From Chloroflexi bacterium RBG_16_70_13 (GTDB lineage Bacteria; Chloroflexota; Limnocylindria; Limnocylindrales; CSP1-4), in the NCBI GenBank assembly GCA_001795245.1, contig MGOD01000132.1:11121-19677 (forward strand): 8,557 nucleotides of DNA, written 5' to 3'. Every line of letters starts with the position of its first letter. Position 1 is the stretch's first letter. Below are positions 1 through 5,613 of this stretch, one piece after another. A model generated the notes under the pieces. It did no database searches and was not told the DNA's origin. It was given only the letters and a program-made list of their open reading frames with translations. The position numbers and the translations under genes are program-made.

Positions 1-96
1 TAGGCCGTCCCGAGCCTCGAGGTGGGCCACCGCGTCGCCGGGCCGCTCATCGATCCGCGGCGCGGGCACCGTCTTGGTCGCGGGATGGTCTCCCAA
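1..96 (-). CDS. possible 5' end of an unknown gene running off the left edge
   Basis: After the stop of the small membrane protein (TGA at 126-124), the same minus-strand frame stays open to the window edge. From a TTG at 96-94 it would read MGDHPATKTVPAPRIDERPG and about 12 more residues. By hand count, 27 of these 32 codons end in G or C, as in the real genes nearby. The residue mix also looks more like a normal polar N-terminus than the arginine-rich shadow frames. A GTG at 69-67 is another possible start. No convincing ribosome binding site precedes either. Only 32 codons are visible, so no family can be assigned. If real, it would sit 27 nt downstream of the membrane protein gene in the same direction. 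It may equally be non-coding. Confidence 0.3.
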   Translation of the reverse strand, partial: MGDHPATKTVPAPRIDERPGDAVAHLEARDGL

Positions 97-123
97 GCGC
101 CTGGGCCGAAGCCAGGCCGCCGA

Positions 124-483
124 TCAGCTCGCGGCGAGCCGACCCCATGCGAGCACCACGATCGCCACATCGAGGATGACGGCCACGAGGTAGAACGGGT
201 GGAAGAACAGGGTGAGCGCAAGCAGCCCGAGCACGCCCCCGGCAAGTGCGAGTCTCGGCCACTGCTCGCCCGGGAGGAGCACACCGAACCAGCCGAGGCC
301 GGCGCCGATCAACGCGAGTCCGGCGGCGAGCCAGAGGAGCCCGCCGAGCATCGCGGGGCCGGATCCGAGGTTGAGCGAATCGAGAACCCAGGAGCGGCCG
401 AAGGGACCGGGCCACCAGCTCATCCACGATGGCATCGCCAGGGCCGCCGCGTTGGGGTTTGTCGCACTCCCGATGCCGATCAT
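124..483 (-). CDS. small three-helix integral membrane protein, unknown function
   Basis: A 119-residue protein I do not recognise. Residues 1-40 hold a Trp-rich stretch (WMSWWPGPFGRSW, about 20-32) that probably lies at the membrane surface. Three hydrophobic segments follow, at about 43-69, 77-94 and 97-113, with very few charged residues. It therefore probably sits in the cytoplasmic membrane. There are no catalytic or metal-binding motifs. The frame is closed by a stop at 564-562, and the ATG at 483 is the first start codon after it. No Shine-Dalgarno sequence precedes this ATG, so ATG at 435 or 423, just ahead of the Trp-rich motif, could be the true start. It is divergent from the larger membrane protein gene beginning at 756. 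The hydrophobic pattern makes coding in this frame credible, while overlapping frames are arginine-rich shadows. Confidence 0.6.
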   Translation of the reverse strand: MIGIGSATNPNAAALAMPSWMSWWPGPFGRSWVLDSLNLGSGPAMLGGLLWLAAGLALIGAGLGWFGVLLPGEQWPRLALAGGVLGLLALTLFFHPFYLVAVILDVAIVVLAWGRLAAS

Positions 484-755
484 CGTCGTGATCAGGCCGT
501 GAGGACGAGGGCTATTCCGACGACGGAGTGGGGCAAGGCGATTCTCCCTCTGGCGTGGGTGTCAGGCGCGCCGCCAGCGCGACCGGCCAGCCGACTGAGG
601 CCGGCGACAACGAGGCGGGATGGTGATCGTGCCGGTGTCGGGAGGTGCCATGGCAGGGCCGTCTGGCGAGCCGGGAGGGGTCCGAATGCCCTGTATCTGT
701 CCCGCGCCCGGCCTGAACATGAGGGCGACGTCCATTCCCAACGCAAGGTGCCTGA
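484..755. other. divergent intergenic region, no clear gene
   Basis: This gap lies between two divergent membrane protein genes and must hold their 5' control sequences. I see no convincing -35/-10 pair on either strand. The only clear signal is AAGGTG at 745-750, a ribosome binding site 5 nt before the ATG at 756. Short open frames cross the region on both strands, but their products are rich in Arg, Pro and Gly and resemble no protein. No strong inverted repeat was seen. Confidence 0.5.
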
Positions 756-1577
756 ATGACTTCGCGCTCTGTTCCCGGTGCCCTGGGCACCACCGCAACG
801 ATTCTCGCGGCCCTCGCCTCCGTCGCCGGCCTGCTCATCCCAGGCCTCTATCGCGATGCCCCGAACTGGGTGCAGCAGGCCCGCGGCACGGACCTCGCCA
901 CGCTGTTCGTCGCCGTGCCGCTCGTCGCTGCCGGGTTCTGGACCACCCGCCGCGGATCGTCGACGGGCGTCCTGGCGGTCGTCGCGGGCCTCTTCTACCT
1001 CGTCTACAACTACGCGATCTTCGCCTTCTCGGTGGTGATGAATCCGCTCACCGCGATCCACATCGCGATCTTCGGACTGGCCCTCTGGAGCCTCGTCCTG
1101 GGGGCCCATGATCGGCGCGTCGTGGCCGCCGCCGAGGCGGTGCGGGACCGACTCTACCGCCGCCTGTCGGGCGGCCTCCTGATCGCGGTCGCGGCGCTCT
1201 TCGGGCTCCTCTGGATCGGCCAGATCGTGACGACCACCCTCACCGGAACGCTCGCGCCCGATCTCGTCCTCGCCGGGCTCAGCACCAACCCGGTCTACGC
1301 CCTCGACCTCGGCTTCTTCCTGCCGCTGGCGGCGCTTGCCGGACTGGGCCTCATCCGTGGGAGCCGCGCGTCGGTCTTCGCGCTGCCGATGCTGATCTGG
1401 GTCCCGGTGATGAGCGCCGGCGTTCTCGGTGGGTTCGTCTTCGTCGCCGCGGCCGGCGACGCGGTCCCGGTCGGCGTTGTCGCGATCGTCGGCGGGCTCG
1501 GCCTCGTCTCGGCCATCCTCGCCACCGCGCCGCTCGTTCGCCGGCCCACCCAGGCTCGTAACGCCGCCCCGGCCTGA
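756..1577 (+). CDS. eight-helix integral membrane protein, unknown function
   Basis: A 273-residue polytopic membrane protein of unknown function. Likely membrane segments are at about 11-31, 46-64, 70-93, 97-116, 140-160, 183-201, 206-231 and 237-259. Between segments 1 and 2 is a polar loop, GLYRDAPNWVQQARGTDLAT (about residues 30-49). From memory it resembles a block conserved in uncharacterised membrane proteins of Chloroflexota and Actinobacteria. Segment 3 ends in an aromatic cluster (FYLVYNYAIFAF), and a charged loop (HDRRVVAAAEAVRDRLYRR) splits the protein into two four-helix halves. There are no transporter signatures or catalytic residues. The ATG is supported by AAGGTG 5 nt upstream. 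The gene stands alone: upstream is divergent, and downstream dnaG has its own promoter. A weak hairpin at 1589-1605 follows the stop. Confidence 0.8.
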   Translation: MTSRSVPGALGTTATILAALASVAGLLIPGLYRDAPNWVQQARGTDLATLFVAVPLVAAGFWTTRRGSSTGVLAVVAGLFYLVYNYAIFAFSVVMNPLTAIHIAIFGLALWSLVLGAHDRRVVAAAEAVRDRLYRRLSGGLLIAVAALFGLLWIGQIVTTTLTGTLAPDLVLAGLSTNPVYALDLGFFLPLAALAGLGLIRGSRASVFALPMLIWVPVMSAGVLGGFVFVAAAGDAVPVGVVAIVGGLGLVSAILATAPLVRRPTQARNAAPA

Positions 1578-1588
1578 CGGGTCGCAGC

Positions 1589-1605
1589 GGCGCCCTCATG
1601 GGCCC
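1589..1605 (+). terminator. weak hairpin after the membrane protein gene
   Basis: GG-c-GCCC, loop TCAT, GGGCCC forms a six-pair stem with one bulged C, 11 nt after the stop codon at 1577. No U-rich run follows, so it is not a standard intrinsic terminator. In high-GC bacteria such hairpins sometimes mark transcript ends, but this one is short and may be chance. Confidence 0.2.
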
Positions 1606-1660
1606 GGTATCCCTCGCGATCTCGACCGCCTACGCCTGGATCAGGTACTCCCACGGAGTA

Positions 1661-1679
1661 TTGACAACCACCTTGTCAA
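1661..1679. promoter_or_regulatory. inverted repeat 1, likely operator overlapping the -35 box of dnaG
   Basis: TTGACAA, 5-nt spacer CCACC, TTGTCAA: a perfect 7-bp inverted repeat. Its right arm (1673-1679) contains the TTGTCA used as the -35 element of the predicted dnaG promoter. A protein dimer bound here would therefore compete with, or contact, RNA polymerase. TGTCAAG at 1674-1680 recurs exactly at 1718-1724 in the second inverted repeat, which argues that both are sites for one regulator. I do not recognise the motif as LexA, HrcA/CIRCE, HspR, CtsR or Rex. The regulator is unknown. Confidence 0.5.
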
Positions 1680-1702
1680 GAGGGGGCTGGAGGGCGTAGA
1701 AT
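1673..1702 (+). promoter_or_regulatory. predicted sigma-70-type promoter of dnaG-rpoD
   Basis: The -35 box TTGTCA (1673-1678, five of six consensus bases) and -10 box TAGAAT (1697-1702, five of six) are separated by 18 nt. Transcription would start near G1710/A1711. This is the best promoter-like pair between the membrane protein gene and the primase, and its location fits the operon. The start would leave a leader of about 130 nt to the favoured dnaG start at 1840. The perfect TTGACA at 1661 has no -10 box at a suitable distance. Not confirmed by any transcript data. Confidence 0.6.
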
Positions 1703-1713
1703 CGCCTTCGATC

Positions 1714-1737
1714 GGCCTGTCAAGACCTTGACAGGCC
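1714..1737. promoter_or_regulatory. inverted repeat 2, perfect 24-bp palindrome just after the predicted start site
   Basis: Arms GGCCTGTCAAG (1714-1724) and CTTGACAGGCC (1727-1737) are perfectly complementary around a 2-nt centre, AC. As DNA this is a likely operator a few bases downstream of the transcription start, a classic repressor position. As RNA it would fold into a 10-11 bp hairpin at the very 5' end of the dnaG-rpoD mRNA. No U run follows, so it is not an intrinsic terminator. It shares the half-site TGTCAAG/CTTGACA with inverted repeat 1, whose centre lies about 55 bp upstream. Confidence 0.6.
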
Positions 1738-1839
1738 AGCACCATGTCCGGCGGATCGCGGCACGGGGCGGGACGCTCGGAGAACCTCGGCGTCGTACGG
1801 GTCGTAGAGATCGATGCACGAGGAGGCACCGGAGGTCGG

Positions 1840-3786
1840 TTGGCAGGCGGAATCGCGGCGGAAGTCAAGAGCCGGCTGAACATCGTCGACGTCATCGGCG
1901 AGAGCGTCCAGCTGAAGAAGGCGGGCACGACGTTCAAGGGTCTGTGCCCGTTCCACGGGGAGAAGACGCCCTCGTTCACGGTCACCCCGGCGCGTGATTC
2001 CTGGAAGTGCTTCGGCTGCGGCCTCGGCGGCGACATCTTCAGCTTCGTCATGCAGCGCGACTCCGTGCCCTTCCCCGAGGCCCTGCGGCAGCTCGCCAGC
2101 AAGGCCGGCGTCGAGATCGACGAGCGGACGAAGCGCGAGGACGCCCACCGCGCTCGCCTTCGCGACATCCTCGAGACCTCGATCGCCTTCTACCACCAGG
2201 TCCTGACCGCGACAAAGCTCGGGGCGCCGGCCCTCGACTACCTCCGTGGCCGGGGCTTCACCGAGGCCACGATCGAGGCCGCCCAGCTGGGCTGGGCGCC
2301 CGACGGCTGGGACACGATGAGCCGCCGCCTCGTCGAGAAGCGCGACATCCGGCCTGAGGAGCTCGTCGAGGTTGGCCTCTCCTCACCGGGCCGATCCGCG
2401 ACCCGTGGCGCCGGCGTCATCGACCGCTTTCGCGGCCGCGTCCTCTTCCCGATCCGTGACCAGAACGGGGCCGCGGTCGGCCTCGGCGGCCGGATCCTCG
2501 GCTCGGAAGGGGAGGGCGGCCGCGACACCGGCCCCAAGTACCTCAACTCGCCCGCGACCCCGCTCTTCGACAAGAGCCGGACGCTCTACCTCATCGACAA
2601 GGCCAAGGGCCCGATCCGCAAGTCCGGCCAGGCCGTCATCGTTGAGGGCTACACCGACGCCCTGATGGCCCACCAGGCCGGCTTCGACAACGTCGTCGCC
2701 TCGCTCGGCACCGCGCTCACGCCCGGCCAGGTTGCCCTCCTCACCCGCTACGCGAAGCGGATCGCGCTCGCCTACGACGTCGATGCCGCCGGCCAGAAGG
2801 CCGGGACGTTCGGCGTCCAGGCCCTCGAGGGCCTCATCGGCCAGCTCGCGGCCACCGAATCCGGGGTGGAGCTGGACGAGGTCCGCGTCGTCCGCCTCCC
2901 GGATGGCAAGGACCCCGACGAGGTCGTCCGCGAGTCGCCCGACCTGTGGCGGGAGGAGATTCGCACCGCCCAGCCGATCGTCGACTACCTCATCGACACG
3001 TACGCGAAGACCTACGACCTCAAGACACCGGGCGGCAAGGCCCGCTTCGTCGACGCCCTGATGCCCACCATCCGGGCGGTCCCGAATCCGGTCATGCGCG
3101 ATGGCTGGCTCCAGCGCGTCCGGCAGGTCTCGGGCGTCGAGGAGCGCGTCCTCCTGGAGGTCCTCCGAAGCGGCCGCTCGGCGACCGGGATCGGCGACGC
3201 CGGCTCGGCGCGCGAGGGGCGCTTCAGCGCCGACGCCGTGACCGCGGCGCCCGACGCCCTCCGCGTCGGCGACATCCTCCGCGGCGTGCTGCCCCAGGAG
3301 CAGGAGCTCCTCCGGCTCATGCTCCTCGTTCCCGAGGTCCAGGTCCGGATCACCGACGCGATCGGCCCGGACCGGCTCCCGAACACCGTGGCCCGCGAGC
3401 TCTTCCGGGCCGTGGTCCTGGCCCGCGAGCCGGACGACCAGGGTGTCCGCTCGCCGTTCAGCCTGACCGCGCTCATCCAGGCCCTCGATCCCGAGACTGC
3501 CGCGCTGGCCCAGGCCCTCGTCGCCCGGCGCGACCCGGACGCCCACGACCTGACATCCGAGGAGCTCGCCTACGAGGTCGAGCGCCTCGTCATCGACCTC
3601 GAGGTGCGGGCCCTCGACGAGCGCCACGAGTTCATCCAGGACGCCCTTGCCGAGGCCGAGCAGGCCGGCGACGTAGACGCCGCCGGGCGCCACCTCCACG
3701 AGATCCAGGCCATCAACGACCAGCGGCGATCGCTCCATCGACGCCGCGACCAGACCCGTCTCCTCGTCAGCCCCTCACGGAGGTAA
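1840..3786 (+). CDS. dnaG: DNA primase DnaG
   Basis: DnaG makes the short RNA primers used by DNA polymerase at the replication fork and works with the replicative helicase. With the TTG start the protein has 648 residues, near the usual 600-650. An N-terminal CHC2 zinc finger has ligands C36, H39, C57 and C60 (CPFHGEKTPSF ... CFGCG). The basic catalytic-core motif RFRGRVLFPIRD lies at about 196-207, then KYLNSPATPLFDKS at about 233-246. The TOPRIM domain holds E269 (VEGYTDALMAH), SLGTALT and D313/D315 (YDVDAAG), matching the E. coli metal-binding acidic residues. The C-terminal 130 or so residues are helical and variable, as expected for the helicase-binding part. An ATG at 1744 is in frame, but its extra 32 residues look unlike DnaG and use more A/T-ending codons. 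TTG at 1840 puts the zinc finger where E. coli has it, and GGAGGT (1831-1836) lies just before, although the 3-nt gap is short. First gene of an operon with rpoD. Confidence 0.97.
   Translation: MAGGIAAEVKSRLNIVDVIGESVQLKKAGTTFKGLCPFHGEKTPSFTVTPARDSWKCFGCGLGGDIFSFVMQRDSVPFPEALRQLASKAGVEIDERTKREDAHRARLRDILETSIAFYHQVLTATKLGAPALDYLRGRGFTEATIEAAQLGWAPDGWDTMSRRLVEKRDIRPEELVEVGLSSPGRSATRGAGVIDRFRGRVLFPIRDQNGAAVGLGGRILGSEGEGGRDTGPKYLNSPATPLFDKSRTLYLIDKAKGPIRKSGQAVIVEGYTDALMAHQAGFDNVVASLGTALTPGQVALLTRYAKRIALAYDVDAAGQKAGTFGVQALEGLIGQLAATESGVELDEVRVVRLPDGKDPDEVVRESPDLWREEIRTAQPIVDYLIDTYAKTYDLKTPGGKARFVDALMPTIRAVPNPVMRDGWLQRVRQVSGVEERVLLEVLRSGRSATGIGDAGSAREGRFSADAVTAAPDALRVGDILRGVLPQEQELLRLMLLVPEVQVRITDAIGPDRLPNTVARELFRAVVLAREPDDQGVRSPFSLTALIQALDPETAALAQALVARRDPDAHDLTSEELAYEVERLVIDLEVRALDERHEFIQDALAEAEQAGDVDAAGRHLHEIQAINDQRRSLHRRRDQTRLLVSPSRR
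3779..3784 (+). promoter_or_regulatory. rpoD ribosome binding site overlapping the dnaG stop
   Basis: GGAGGT at 3779-3784 is a full-match Shine-Dalgarno sequence. Its last base is the first base of the dnaG stop TAA (3784-3786). It sits 10 nt before the rpoD ATG at 3795. Ribosomes finishing dnaG would pass directly over the rpoD initiation site, so the two genes are probably translationally coupled. Confidence 0.8.
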
Positions 3787-3794
3787 GTCCCGCC

Positions 3795-5537
3795 ATGCCC
3801 ATCGACCCGCTCGACCAGCAGCTCGTCGAAGCCGTCCTCACCCGCCCCCGGCGGGGCAAGGCCGATCTCGAGGAGGCCAAGCTCGCCGGTCTCCGGACCG
3901 TGGTCGTCGACGATGACATCGATGCCGACGACGATGACGACGACGACCTCGGCCCCGCCGTGCCCGCCGCCGACGACGACGCGGACGACACCGCCGTCGA
4001 GGTCGTCGCGGAGGACACCGAGGTGACCGCGGCCGGGGTCGGCCTGCCCGCGGATGCTCCCGCCAAGCTGGATGCCGCCGAGCTCGAGGAGCCTTCGGCC
4101 GAGGAGCTCGAGGCCCTCTCGGCCGACATGATCGGGATCGACGACCCGGTCCGGATGTACCTCAAGGAGATCGGCAAGGTCGCCCTCCTGACGGCCGAGG
4201 AAGAGGTCGTCCTGGCCAAGGCGATCGAGCTCGGTGAGCAGCTCGCCGAGGAGCCCTGGAAGGGCCTCGTCTCGCTCCACGAGTGGACGACCCACAACAC
4301 CGAATCGAAGACCCGGACCCTCAAGCCGCAGCACCGCCTGCCGCTCGGCGAGGAGGCCCACCGCCTCGTCCGCGACGCGATCTCGTGGGACGGGGCCGGC
4401 GACCTGCTCGTGCCGCCGCCCGATTTCCACCTCATCAAGGCCGGTCGCGACGTCCAGTCGGAGGGCACGACCCAGCTCCTCAAGGAGGCCCGCAAGCACC
4501 TCGCCGAGTACGACGCGGCGCTCGAGGGCCGGAGCGACGAGACGCCGGCCGAGGCCTTCCTGCGCCTCCTCGACTGGGCCTACTTTGCCGTCCACAACGG
4601 CGACCTCGATTCGCGCGACAACGTCGGCCTCCGGGCGATCTACGACTGGACCCGCGACGGGGTGGCCTTCCCGGCCCTCGAGCGCTGGGTCAACGCCGGC
4701 CGCGACGCCGACCTCCTCAAGGCCATGGGCTACGACCCCGACGTCCCGAAGACGACCAAGCTGGCCCACCGCAAGGGCGAGCTCGTCCGGATCGGGCGCG
4801 ACGCCCGCGAGCAGCTGACCTCGGCCAACCTCCGGCTCGTCGTCTCGATCGCCAAGAAGTACATCGGCCGCGGGATGTCGTTCCTGGACCTCATCCAGGA
4901 GGGCAACATCGGCCTCATCCGGGCGGTCGAGAAGTTCGACTTCGAGAAGGGCTTCAAGTTCTCGACCTATGCCACGTGGTGGATCCGCCAGGCCATCACC
5001 CGGGCCATCGCCGACCAGGCCCGGACGATCCGCATCCCGGTCCATATGGTCGAGACGATCAACCGGCTCATCCGCGTCTCGCGGCAGCTCCTCCAGGAGC
5101 TGGGTCGCGAGCCGACGGTCGAGGAGATCGCCGAGGCGATGTCCAAGGGCCAGGAGGTCCAGGTCACCCCGGAGAAGGTCCGCGAGATCATCAAGGTCTC
5201 CCAGGAGCCGGTGTCGCTGGAGACGCCGATCGGCGAGGAGGAGGACTCCCACCTCGGCGACTTCATCGAGGACCGGGGTGCGCTCGCGCCGGCGGAGGCG
5301 GCCTCGCATCAGCTCCTCAAGGAGCAGGTCGAGGCGGTCCTCGACTCGCTGACCGGTCGTGAGCGGCGGGTGCTCCAGCTCCGGTTTGGGTTGGAGGACG
5401 GCCGCGCCCGGACTCTCGAGGAGGTCGGCAAGGAGTTCAACGTCACCCGCGAGCGCATCCGCCAGATCGAGGCGAAGGCGCTCCGCAAGCTCCGCCACCC
5501 GTCCCGGAGCCGGAAGCTCAAGGACTACCTGGAGTAG
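3795..5537 (+). CDS. rpoD: primary sigma factor RpoD (SigA/sigma-70), with a large insertion
   Basis: The housekeeping sigma factor, which guides RNA polymerase core to -10/-35 promoters; 580 residues. Residues 1-110 have no clear region 1.1 and instead hold an acidic tract (D39-D51, eleven Asp in 13) and more acidic sequence. Region 1.2 begins at DDPVRMYLKEIGKVALLT (116-133). About 190 residues then separate it from region 2.1 (LTSANLRLVVSIAKKYIGRG, 341-360); M. tuberculosis SigA, recalled from memory, has about 55 there. Regions 2.2-2.4 (DLIQEGNIGLIRAVEKFDF, FKFSTYATWWIRQAITRAI) are intact, including the aromatic residues that melt and read the -10. Region 3 follows at about 413-470, with a small insert (450-456), then the 3.2 finger (about 471-493). 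Region 4 includes the -35-reading helix-turn-helix TLEEVGKEFNVTRERIRQIE (540-559) and ends KLKDYLE. ATG at 3795 has a strong ribosome binding site. Downstream partner of dnaG, as in the macromolecular synthesis operon. A stress sigma factor is unlikely given full regions 1.2-4. Confidence 0.97.
   Translation: MPIDPLDQQLVEAVLTRPRRGKADLEEAKLAGLRTVVVDDDIDADDDDDDDLGPAVPAADDDADDTAVEVVAEDTEVTAAGVGLPADAPAKLDAAELEEPSAEELEALSADMIGIDDPVRMYLKEIGKVALLTAEEEVVLAKAIELGEQLAEEPWKGLVSLHEWTTHNTESKTRTLKPQHRLPLGEEAHRLVRDAISWDGAGDLLVPPPDFHLIKAGRDVQSEGTTQLLKEARKHLAEYDAALEGRSDETPAEAFLRLLDWAYFAVHNGDLDSRDNVGLRAIYDWTRDGVAFPALERWVNAGRDADLLKAMGYDPDVPKTTKLAHRKGELVRIGRDAREQLTSANLRLVVSIAKKYIGRGMSFLDLIQEGNIGLIRAVEKFDFEKGFKFSTYATWWIRQAITRAIADQARTIRIPVHMVETINRLIRVSRQLLQELGREPTVEEIAEAMSKGQEVQVTPEKVREIIKVSQEPVSLETPIGEEEDSHLGDFIEDRGALAPAEAASHQLLKEQVEAVLDSLTGRERRVLQLRFGLEDGRARTLEEVGKEFNVTRERIRQIEAKALRKLRHPSRSRKLKDYLE
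3909..3947 (+). repeat. GAC/GAT codon repeat encoding the RpoD acidic tract
   Basis: Eleven of 13 consecutive codons are GAC or GAT, giving Asp39-Asp51 with one Ile and one Ala. It is an in-frame trinucleotide-like repeat, so its length could vary between strains by slippage without breaking the frame. The two codons are mixed, which lowers slippage and suggests selection for the acidic residues. Confidence 0.6.
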
Positions 5538-5575
5538 GCCGGGGTTGCGGCTGGCCGCGCCTCGGAGATTCATCG

Positions 5576-5604
5576 TTGACCGCGTCGCCCGGGGTGGCTA
5601 GGCT
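5576..5604 (+). promoter_or_regulatory. predicted promoter of the secreted PxKF-type protein
   Basis: The -35 box TTGACC (5576-5581, five of six consensus bases) and -10 box TAGGCT (5599-5604, four of six, keeping the key TA....T) are 17 nt apart, the ideal spacing. Transcription would begin near A5611, only 3 nt before the ATG at 5614, so the mRNA would be leaderless or nearly so. In agreement, no Shine-Dalgarno sequence is found upstream of the ATG. It separates this gene from the dnaG-rpoD operon. Confidence 0.6.
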
Positions 5605-5613
5605 CGCCTGACG

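Noticed and set aside
22..759. 245-codon plus-strand frame over the left membrane protein
   Set aside because: The product is low-complexity Arg/Gly/Pro/Glu, while the minus-strand frame gives clear membrane helices.
512..838. Short minus-strand frames in the divergent gap (including one ending at 562)
   Set aside because: They overlap the start of the membrane protein gene, lack ribosome sites and look compositionally random.
1661..1666. Perfect TTGACA as a -35 box
   Set aside because: No TAnnnT box lies 15-19 nt downstream; the TTGTCA at 1673 pairs better with TAGAAT at 1697.
1714..1737. Palindrome as an intrinsic terminator of the upstream gene
   Set aside because: No U run follows on the plus strand, it is 136 nt after the upstream stop, and it lies after the predicted dnaG start site.
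1744..1839. ATG at 1744 as the dnaG start
   Set aside because: It adds 32 residues unlike any DnaG N-terminus, with 10 of 32 codons ending in A/T, and has no clear ribosome site. It cannot be fully excluded.
2383..3738. 451-codon antisense open frame across dnaG
   Set aside because: Same GC-driven shadow effect. The plus-strand frame carries all the DnaG motifs, and this one has none.
2946..3794. Open frame that extends rpoD 283 codons upstream through dnaG
   Set aside because: The extra residues are Arg/Pro/Gly-rich and overlap well-conserved dnaG sequence in another frame; rpoD has a strong ribosome site and ATG at 3795.
5547..5558. GCGGC-TG-GCCGC hairpin as a terminator after rpoD
   Set aside because: The stem is only 5 bp with a 2-nt loop and no U run, so chance is likely at this GC content.
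3570..5573. 667-codon antisense open frame covering rpoD
   Set aside because: It mirrors rpoD codons: high G/C third positions remove stops on the opposite strand. The product is a Leu/Asp/Glu/Arg-rich shadow with no domain.
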